From JADHUC01 sp964617665 (GTDB taxonomy: Bacteria; Planctomycetota; Planctomycetia; Pirellulales; Pirellulaceae), in contig CAZUAH010000731.1 of the NCBI GenBank assembly GCA_964617665.1, forward strand, positions 1-6,299: DNA of 6,299 nt, in the 5' to 3' direction. Numbering within the stretch: the first letter of the stretch is position 1; each line of letters begins with the position of its first letter. The notes below the pieces were generated by a model that had not been told where the DNA came from, ran no database searches, and was given only the letters and a program-made list of their open reading frames with translations. A program made the translations under genes and the position numbers. Below, in pieces: positions 1 through 4,997 of this stretch.

Positions 1-901
1 TATCTTCGTAGTGGACCGTTTCGTCTTTCTTGCTGGTCTGCAAGTACTCCCAGCCATCGGCACGCTTCTGCCACGGCCAGTATTCATAATCCTCGCTGGG
101 ATCGTCCCACTGGGCTTTAATGAACAGATCTTCTCCGTCGTGTAACGCCCGCAAAGTCATATCCGTTTGGCCAGACGAGAATCCGGAGCCACCAACCAAC
201 ATGACTGAAAGCGGCGTAGCCTGGTCCCAAGGCAGTTCGGCCAATTCGAGTCGGGCTGCGTCGGAGGATTCGCTGGCCTGGGCTGGGATCCGCGTGGCCA
301 CCAAGCTCCGCCAGGACACCTTCAACGGCCAACCCTCAAACATCAGCCAAGTGCTCAAGACGCCGATAACTGTCAATGCGACTACGCCTCCCACTTGAAA
401 CTCTCGCCAGACTCGAAACGATGGCACGAGGTATTTGACATACTTGGTGAATCCGGTCGTCGCGTGCATAAGCAAAGCGATAGGAAGCACCAGCAAACCA
501 ACAGCCGAGTGGATCGCAACGGCCGCCTTGTACGCGAAATTGGGGCCCCACGGAAACATCATCCAAAGACCGGTCAGCGTCAACAAGAACCCACTGCCGA
601 TTAACATCACTCGCGTCGATCGTCTCCAGAAGTCCCTTCGGAGCATCATGGGTAGGCAGACAAGCAAGGCAGGCAGAAACGCCACGGCCGCCCAGTAGTG
701 CCACAGATTCATGCGTCCACGCAAAAGCCATGAGGGAACCGCACCGGAGAAGATGGACCAATCCGGCCGGGCGGCGGCGTGTAGACTCAGACCAGTAGGA
801 ATCAATACGCCCAAACTGATGAAAAGTATCCAATGGGCGACACGAAAGCGGTAGGAATACGCGGGAGGGGATTGGCTGCGTTCAGGTGTGGCATTTGCCA
901 T
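1..901 (-). CDS. Membrane cytochrome b fused to an ethylbenzene-dehydrogenase-like heme domain (3' end outside window)
   Basis: The frame starts at ATG 901-899 and stays open for 300 codons to the left edge, so the C-terminus is missing. Five hydrophobic segments lie near residues 20-41, 66-87, 96-117, 126-146 and 170-188. Arg/Lys-rich loops at 88-97 and 152-167 place those loops inside and the region after residue 189 in the periplasm. H23 in an R-x-A-H-W context, H68, H131 and H146 lie in helices and are candidate heme b ligands, as in the cytochrome b561/formate dehydrogenase gamma type. Residues 249-300 resemble the EB_dh family, the heme-binding gamma subunit of type II DMSO-reductase enzymes: L-R-A-L-H-D-G at 250-256, Q-W-D-D at 264-267, D-G-W at 282-284 and Y-E-D at 298-300. 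Inferred role: electron transfer between the membrane quinone pool and a periplasmic heme; the partner is unknown. No good Shine-Dalgarno precedes the start. The fusion call rests on motif resemblance; the open frame itself is certain. Confidence 0.8.
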   Translation of the reverse strand, partial: MANATPERSQSPPAYSYRFRVAHWILFISLGVLIPTGLSLHAAARPDWSIFSGAVPSWLLRGRMNLWHYWAAVAFLPALLVCLPMMLRRDFWRRSTRVMLIGSGFLLTLTGLWMMFPWGPNFAYKAAVAIHSAVGLLVLPIALLMHATTGFTKYVKYLVPSFRVWREFQVGGVVALTVIGVLSTWLMFEGWPLKVSWRSLVATRIPAQASESSDAARLELAELPWDQATPLSVMLVGGSGFSSGQTDMTLRALHDGEDLFIKAQWDDPSEDYEYWPWQKRADGWEYLQTSKKDETVHYED

Positions 902-1042
902 ATGGCTCAGTCCATAGTTAGTGTGGCGGGAAATCTACCAGTCCCTTCGGGCCCTGCGCCCTAGGACGCATCCACCACACTTTATGCTGTCTCAACAATT
1001 CGTGCAAACGTCCTGACTCCAGACGCGTCCATCTTGCCTCAC

Positions 1043-1077
1043 TTTATCTAAATTACCGATCCTGAATTTCCGATAAA
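1043..1077. promoter_or_regulatory. AT-rich imperfect palindrome, candidate operator
   Basis: TTTATC (1043-1048) is the exact reverse complement of GATAAA (1072-1077), and AAATT (1050-1054) is that of AATTT (1065-1069). The arms differ only in a spacer of one base (T) against two (CC), around a 10-base centre at 1055-1064. It lies 77-111 bp upstream of the efflux gene start, a suitable place for a regulator site or a transcript hairpin. I cannot name the regulator. Confidence 0.4.
1049..1074 (+). repeat. Tandem 12-bp direct repeat, 14-bp period
   Basis: TAAATTACCGAT (1049-1060) recurs as TGAATTTCCGAT (1063-1074) with 10 of 12 bases identical. The start-to-start distance of 14 bp is not a whole number of helical turns. 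The repeat is nested in the palindrome at 1043-1077, so the two may be alternative readings of one binding site. Chance similarity cannot be excluded for a pair this short. Confidence 0.4.
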
Positions 1078-1153
1078 ACCGGTACAGACTGTCCGAATCT
1101 GGGCGGGGGAGGCTGCGCCTCGATTCTCGCACGTCGACCTACAGACTCGTACC

Positions 1154-2575
1154 ATGATCCACCGTTGCAGCTATTTCATCGCGATGCTCACGACGCTGCT
1201 TGCTGGTTGTCAGTGGTGTGATCCGTTTGGCGAGACGGCTTATGCTCCGTGCTCCCCATCAGTTGCCTGTCCGTCAGAGAGTGTTCTTATTGCGGATAAC
1301 ATCCCGCCGGAAATGACAAGTGAATTCGAGGGAAGAACGCTCACCCTTGCCGATTGCATATTGACTGCACTCGAACGCAATCCGCAAACGCGGATCGCAT
1401 GGCAGGCCAGCCGGTCCAGCGCGTTTCAGGTTGGAAAAGAACGTTCAGGCTACTTGCCGCAGGTAGACTTCACGGGAGCGGCCATCCACAGCGAGTTGCT
1501 CGAAGATCGAAAGAAGGCGGAGAGTCCTCGCAACGCTTTGAACGCGATGTTCGGAGTGCGGTACCTTTTGCTCGACGGCGGTTTGCGGAACGCTCGTGTG
1601 CGCAGTGCCGAGGCGGAATTGATGGCGGCAAACTTCCAGCACAACACGGCCCTGCAAGACGTGGCATTGGCCGTGGAGTTGGCTTACCACCAACGTTTGG
1701 CCGCAAGGGCGCTAGTCGACGTCGCCGAACAGAACGTCCGGCAGAGTGAGTTCAATCTGGAACTCGCCCAAGCTCGCCAGAAGAGCGGCGTAGCCGCAAA
1801 GTTCGACGTGCTGACCGCGGAGACTGAGAAGGCCAACGCCGATCTCGCCTTGGTGCGCGCACGCAATACCCAACGGATCACCCAGGGGCAACTTGCCAAT
1901 CGAATGGGGCTCCAAGTGTCGCAAGTATTCGACATCGAAGAGCGATCGCAGGACGTGCATCAAGAGGAGCTTGCCGACATCGAACTGTTGCTCGAAGGAG
2001 CTGCGCAAGCTCGACCTGAACTCCAAGCGGCACTCGCCGCAATCGCCGCTCGCGGCGCCGATGCTGACGCAGTGGGAGCGGAGTATTTCCCGCAAGTGTC
2101 TGCCAATGCGGACTATGGATTCAGGGACGAGTTGTTTCTCCCGAGTGGCGACGAATGGACCGTCGGTCTTGGCCTAGAGCTTCCTCTCTTTGCGGGTTTC
2201 TCGCGAAACTATCGCCAGGCGCAGGCATGGTCCGAGTACGAAGCGGCCGCCGCACAATACGAAAACGAATTGCGAGGGGTGGAATTGGAGGTTTGGACGG
2301 CTCACTCCAGGCTAATTGAGGCCGGAGAGGCGATCGAAGCGGCCGAGAAGCTGGTTGCCAGTGCCGACGAGAGCCTCCGTGTCGCAACTGGCCGGTATCA
2401 GGCCGGGGCGGGGAACATCATCGAACTCGTCGCCGCTCAGACCGCCCAAACGGACGCCCATACTCAACACGTACGGGCAGTCTTGAGTTGGTACACTGCG
2501 TTAGCACAATTCCAGCGCACCATAGGCCGAACACTGGCGGAGTCGGGCTGGGAGGTTGAAGCGCCCGTCCCATAG
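1154..2575 (+). CDS. TolC/NodT-family outer-membrane efflux lipoprotein
   Basis: A complete protein of 473 residues, normal for an outer-membrane factor. It would form the trimeric channel that carries substrate across the outer membrane for a tripartite exporter. The N-terminus is a lipoprotein signal with lipobox L-L-A-G-C and lipidated C19. Two homologous OEP repeats follow, about residues 65-250 and 280-465. In repeat one D141-G-G ends the strand motif before the long helix, and G212 to A222 (G-V-A-A-K-F-D-V-L-T-A) matches the periplasmic tip. In repeat two R287-P-E-L opens the repeat, L345-F-A-G-F mirrors the strand motif, and G413-R-Y-Q-A-G with E424-L is the second tip. The mature N-terminus carries an unusual cluster C19, C22, C33, C39. 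No Shine-Dalgarno precedes ATG 1154; the next in-frame ATG (1184) would destroy the signal peptide, so 1154 is preferred. It converges on the kinase gene. The natural partner is the adaptor at 4998. Substrate cannot be told. Confidence 0.93.
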   Translation: MIHRCSYFIAMLTTLLAGCQWCDPFGETAYAPCSPSVACPSESVLIADNIPPEMTSEFEGRTLTLADCILTALERNPQTRIAWQASRSSAFQVGKERSGYLPQVDFTGAAIHSELLEDRKKAESPRNALNAMFGVRYLLLDGGLRNARVRSAEAELMAANFQHNTALQDVALAVELAYHQRLAARALVDVAEQNVRQSEFNLELAQARQKSGVAAKFDVLTAETEKANADLALVRARNTQRITQGQLANRMGLQVSQVFDIEERSQDVHQEELADIELLLEGAAQARPELQAALAAIAARGADADAVGAEYFPQVSANADYGFRDELFLPSGDEWTVGLGLELPLFAGFSRNYRQAQAWSEYEAAAAQYENELRGVELEVWTAHSRLIEAGEAIEAAEKLVASADESLRVATGRYQAGAGNIIELVAAQTAQTDAHTQHVRAVLSWYTALAQFQRTIGRTLAESGWEVEAPVP

Positions 2576-2593
2576 CGAACATCGACAGTAGCC

Positions 2594-2609
2594 GAACTGG
2601 CAATAGTTC
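2594..2609 (+). terminator. Weak hairpin in convergent gap, possible terminator
   Basis: GAACTG (2594-2599) can pair with TAGTTC (2604-2609), the last pair being a G-U wobble, across a GCAA loop of the stable GNRA type. It lies 19 bp after the efflux gene stop, in the 73-bp gap before the end of the kinase gene. The stem is short, and the following sequence (GTCTTCTC) is only modestly U-rich, so it is a poor intrinsic terminator. No better candidate is visible in the gap. Confidence 0.25.
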
Positions 2610-2648
2610 CGTCTTCTCAAGACACGGCTGAATTCTCCGCGAATCCAG

Positions 2649-4091
2649 CTACTGATGCGACGCACCACTGTCGCTCAACCTGACCGCAATGGTGAACACG
2701 CCGTCATTGTCCACCGCAGCCACGGCGGTACTGCCCAAGACCGTGCCGATCCGGCGGACGAGTGCTAACCCAAGACCGCAATGAAGTCCCGTGTCCTGGC
2801 GGGCTGAATCGGCTCGCCAAAAGCGGTCAAAGACGCGGGCGACCTGTGCCGTCGTCAGTTGACAACCGGTGTTGCTGATCGCGATCTCGATACCGTCCTC
2901 GCCAGCGGTTCCAGTAGCCCACAAACGACCGTTGGCATTTGTGTACTCGACGCAATTCTCCAGCAGGTTTGTGAAGACCGTCATCAGGCTATGACGATCG
3001 GACACGCAGACAACATCGGCTGGTATGCGATTCTCGAAAACCAGACCACGCGAAGCGGCCACGTGCGTGAATGGCTGCCAGCAGTCGTCTATCAATTCCG
3101 CCAGACCGATCCGCTCCCGGTGAAATGCAGTTTGCCCGGCCTCTAGCCGCGCCAGCATCAGGAGATTTTCGACCATCGACTGCAGGCGTTTGCTGATATC
3201 GAGCGTGTCTGCCAGCGATTCCTTGTACTCACTCGTTGACCGCTCACTGGACAGGGCCACTTCGAGAGTCGAACGGATGCCGGCCAGTGGTGTCCGGAGT
3301 TCGTGAGCCACATCCGAGGTGAAGCAACGTTCCCGCGTGAAGGCTGCTTCCAGCCGTTGCAGCAGCTCGTTTAGCCGCTCGACAACGGGCAGTATCTCGT
3401 CCGGCATCCCGGAAGCTCCAACACGCGTCGTCAGTTCACCTTCATGGATGGCTGCGATGTCGCGGGCCAGCCTGCGCACTGGTCCCAGGCTGCGACCGAT
3501 GACGACAACAGACACGAGCAACCCGACAGCCATCGTACCCGTGCCAGCGGCGATCAGAAGCCAAATGAGGTGATCCAAACGGTCCTGCAAAGCGGCCGTC
3601 TCGCGAGCGACGACGACGGTCACGAAGGGGAACTCGTCGGTTTGGATCGCGCCCTCCGGTCGTTCCCGAGCGTACTCGATGGCAGGACGAAAACGCATGC
3701 CCGCAGCGCGAGCCAGCCGGCCGTTGGGCAACGTGATCGCCTGGAGCACGGGAGCCTCGCCCGAAGCGTGAAAGTGGGGCAAATCCCCGCCTTCCAGCGA
3801 CGCCGAGCGTTCCAATACCGGCCCGTCGTCAACCCAGTATTGAAAGTACAACGCCCCGCGTGCTTCCTGGAAGTCGGGCATCAACTCCGGCACTAACTCG
3901 ACTTCGATCACGCCACGCTCGACCAACGCAGCCGCCGCCAGCGTTCGGGCCATCTTCTCCAGCGAAAAATCGAATTCGTCGCGCAAAGAACGGCTGATCG
4001 TTGTGTAAATGACCACGCCGAACAGGATCAGAAGAACGGAGATACTCCCCATCATCCCGGCCAGCAGACGTGACCGTAAGGACTTCAGCAT
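2649..4091 (-). CDS. Membrane sensor histidine kinase (CusS/QseC-like), two-component partner of the upstream regulator
   Basis: Starting at ATG 4091-4089 gives 480 residues. The frame is open upstream to 4241, but that start would lie deep inside the regulator gene. The 4091 start has GAGGGA six bases upstream and overlaps the regulator stop by 7 bp (ATGCTGA), which implies translational coupling. Order: TM1 about 9-32; periplasmic sensor about 33-170; TM2 about 175-198; HAMP 199-250; dimerisation domain with phosphoacceptor H263 in D-V-A-H-E-L-R-T-P; ATPase domain about 360-473 with N-box N375-L-L-E-N379, F-box F421-D-R-F-W-R and G2 box G435-L-H-C-G-L-G-L. The G1 box, normally D-x-G-x-G, reads N407-T-G-C-Q, losing the Asp that usually contacts adenine. 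The sensor has an H106-F-H108 pair that could bind metal, which is speculation. It should autophosphorylate and pass phosphate to D51 of the regulator. The signal is unknown. Confidence 0.93.
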   Translation of the reverse strand: MLKSLRSRLLAGMMGSISVLLILFGVVIYTTISRSLRDEFDFSLEKMARTLAAAALVERGVIEVELVPELMPDFQEARGALYFQYWVDDGPVLERSASLEGGDLPHFHASGEAPVLQAITLPNGRLARAAGMRFRPAIEYARERPEGAIQTDEFPFVTVVVARETAALQDRLDHLIWLLIAAGTGTMAVGLLVSVVVIGRSLGPVRRLARDIAAIHEGELTTRVGASGMPDEILPVVERLNELLQRLEAAFTRERCFTSDVAHELRTPLAGIRSTLEVALSSERSTSEYKESLADTLDISKRLQSMVENLLMLARLEAGQTAFHRERIGLAELIDDCWQPFTHVAASRGLVFENRIPADVVCVSDRHSLMTVFTNLLENCVEYTNANGRLWATGTAGEDGIEIAISNTGCQLTTAQVARVFDRFWRADSARQDTGLHCGLGLALVRRIGTVLGSTAVAAVDNDGVFTIAVRLSDSGASHQ

Positions 4092-4762
4092 GGTTCGTCC
4101 CTCAGTGTATACCCGCGGCCGCGTATGGTCTGGATCAAGGACGGCTGGTCGGGGCTGTCGATCTTCTTGCGAAGATACCCAATGTAGACGTCCACAACGT
4201 TGCTGGCGCTGGTCGAGTGAAAGTCGTAAACGTGTTCCCAAATATCGGTTCGCGACACCATTTCGCCGGCTCGCATTGCCAAATATTCCAGTAGAGCATA
4301 CTCCCGCGGTGTCAACCGTAGCTCCTCGTCGTCCCTGAAGACCTTCTGTGCGGCCGTATCAATCCGAAGGCTACCGAAGGACAAAACCGGATCTTTGCGA
4401 CGATATCCTCGCCGCACCAACGCGTGAACGCGGGCCAACAACTCCTCGAAAGCGAACGGCTTGACCAGATAATCGTCGGCACCGGCATCCAGCCCCGCAA
4501 CGCGATCCGACACGGTATCCCTGGACGTCAGAATCAGCACATGGGTTTCACGTCGGGCCTGCCGCATCTTGCTGAGGATGGTCATTCCATCCATTCCAGG
4601 CAACATCAAGTCGAGCACGATCACGTCGTAATCGTTGCTCATTGCGTGCCAAAGGCCGTCGTCGCCGTTGTCCGCCACATCGACGGCAAACCCCGCTTCG
4701 CGCAGACCCTTGGCGACAGATTTGTGCAAGGGAGCGTAGTCTTCAACGAGCAACAGACGCAT
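4085..4762 (-). CDS. OmpR/PhoB-family response regulator
   Basis: A complete 225-residue protein, the usual length of the family. The receiver domain spans about 1-115: acidic pair E7-D8, phosphoacceptor D51 in V-L-D-L-M-L-P-G, T79-S80 and K101 in V-K-P-F, all canonical. A short linker leads to a winged-helix DNA-binding domain, about 126-222, with L-T-P-R-E-Y-A-L-L-E (150-159), S-R-T-D-I-W (170-175), the recognition-helix region S187-N-V-V-D-V-Y-I-G-Y-L-R-K-K200 and the wing R214-G-R-G-Y-T-L220. Overall it resembles CusR/QseB-type regulators. ATG 4762-4760 has GAGG seven bases upstream. It is the first gene of an operon with the kinase and overlaps its start. It is divergent from the adaptor gene, so that gene and its own promoter are the likeliest targets. 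Confidence 0.96.
   Translation of the reverse strand: MRLLLVEDYAPLHKSVAKGLREAGFAVDVADNGDDGLWHAMSNDYDVIVLDLMLPGMDGMTILSKMRQARRETHVLILTSRDTVSDRVAGLDAGADDYLVKPFAFEELLARVHALVRRGYRRKDPVLSFGSLRIDTAAQKVFRDDEELRLTPREYALLEYLAMRAGEMVSRTDIWEHVYDFHSTSASNVVDVYIGYLRKKIDSPDQPSLIQTIRGRGYTLRDEPC
4098..4103 (-). promoter_or_regulatory. Ribosome binding site deciding the kinase start
   Basis: The minus strand reads GAGGGA here, six bases before ATG 4091-4089. It lies within the last codons of the regulator gene and favours 4091 over the longer in-frame start at 4241. Confidence 0.65.
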
Positions 4763-4769
4763 GTGCGGG

Positions 4770-4773
4770 CCTC
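4770..4773 (-). promoter_or_regulatory. Ribosome binding site of the response regulator gene
   Basis: GAGG on the minus strand stands seven bases before ATG 4762-4760, a normal spacing. It supports this start for the regulator. Confidence 0.6.
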
Positions 4774-4800
4774 GATGGTGAGTACACGTCCAACGGTCAC

Positions 4801-4806
4801 ATTATC
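4801..4806 (-). promoter_or_regulatory. Candidate -10 box for the regulator-kinase operon
   Basis: The minus strand reads GATAAT, five of six bases of the TATAAT consensus, 38 bases before the regulator ATG, which would give a leader of about 30 nt. No good -35 hexamer stands 16-18 bp upstream, so the promoter would be weak or need an activator. It is called by eye only. Confidence 0.35.
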
Positions 4807-4842
4807 GCAGGAAATCTCTCTGGTTCGCGAATTCGACCGCCA

Positions 4843-4881
4843 TTCTCATCATCCTCTCATTTTCGGTTCTCTACAATTCTC
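4843..4881 (+). repeat. Repeated TTCTC motifs, candidate response-regulator boxes
   Basis: TTCTC occurs at 4843-4847, 4867-4871 and 4877-4881, with a related CTCTC at 4854-4858. Start-to-start steps are 11, 13 and 10 bp. OmpR-family dimers typically bind direct repeats spaced about one helical turn, so the 4867/4877 pair and the 4843/4854 pair fit. The last copy lies just past the plus-strand -10 candidate. The motif is short and pyrimidine-rich, so chance is a real alternative. Confidence 0.3.
4872..4877 (+). promoter_or_regulatory. Candidate -10 box for the adaptor gene
   Basis: TACAAT matches five of six bases of TATAAT, 120 bp upstream of the adaptor ATG. There is no recognisable -35 at 16-18 bp (that stretch reads like TCATCC), which would suit an activator-dependent promoter with the repeats at 4843-4871 just upstream. 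Confidence 0.3.
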
Positions 4882-4891
4882 GCAATACCTC

Positions 4892-4907
4892 ACGCGATGT
4901 ACGCGAT
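4892..4907 (+). repeat. Tandem heptamer ACGCGAT with 9-bp period
   Basis: ACGCGAT appears at 4892-4898 and again at 4901-4907, separated by GT. It lies downstream of the plus-strand -10 candidate and is flanked by GCAAT (4882-4886) and its reverse complement ATTGC (4906-4910). It could be an operator half-site pair. No known protein is assigned. Confidence 0.3.
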
Positions 4908-4997
4908 TGCTATCCCCTACAACCAGTGGATTATGCGTCGACATCGGAGCAGTACAAGCACCCAAGCGTCCCACACCCGTCCGAGAATAGGCAACTG

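Larger units (their letters stand above)
902..1153. other. Divergent intergenic region between cytochrome and efflux genes
   Basis: This stretch of 252 bp separates two outward-facing genes and must hold both promoters. I see no convincing sigma-70 -35/-10 pair for either direction and no coding frame of interest. The only clear structure is the AT-rich palindrome and tandem repeat at 1043-1077, which stands out against GC-rich flanks. A G-rich tract at about 1100-1112 is Shine-Dalgarno-like but lies about 40 nt from the efflux gene ATG, too far to serve it. Confidence 0.7.
4763..4997. other. Divergent control region between regulator and adaptor genes
   Basis: This 235-bp non-coding stretch separates the regulator (minus) from the adaptor (plus). 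It holds candidate -10 boxes for both directions, spaced TTCTC motifs and a doubled ACGCGAT. TTCGCGAA (4824-4831) and CGAATTCG (4828-4835) are short overlapping palindromes close to the region between the two -10 boxes. No open frame here is convincing. Confidence 0.7.

Noticed and set aside
120..698. Plus-strand frames at 120-398, 395-604 and 435-698
   Set aside because: They lie antisense to the cytochrome gene, overlap one another and have no recognisable domain.
336..833. Minus-strand frame of 165 codons inside the cytochrome gene
   Set aside because: It is in a different frame from the 901-start gene, lacks membrane segments or family motifs and reads as a shadow. The 901 frame is longer, open to the edge and has clear heme-protein features.
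937..965. CCC-TTC-GGG hairpin-like sequence near the cytochrome start
   Set aside because: The stem is three perfect pairs with a mismatch beyond, too weak to call a structure, and it has no U-tract.
3444..3896. Plus-strand frame of 150 codons antisense to the kinase
   Set aside because: Its composition is rich in Arg, Gln and His, as in antisense shadows of GC-rich genes. No domain is visible, and it overlaps the kinase HAMP and sensor regions.
4092..4241. N-terminal extension of 50 residues on the kinase
   Set aside because: It would overlap the regulator's DNA-binding domain, has no membrane or domain features and lacks the ribosome binding site that precedes the 4091 start.
4824..4835. 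Overlapping palindromes TTCGCGAA and CGAATTCG
   Set aside because: Eight-base palindromes arise by chance and nothing else marks this pair as an operator, so it is noted only in the control-region entry.
4926..4997. Upstream in-frame GTG start for the adaptor
   Set aside because: It has no Shine-Dalgarno and would add residues with no family resemblance. ATG 4998 has at least a weak AGG and gives a sensible tail and anchor.
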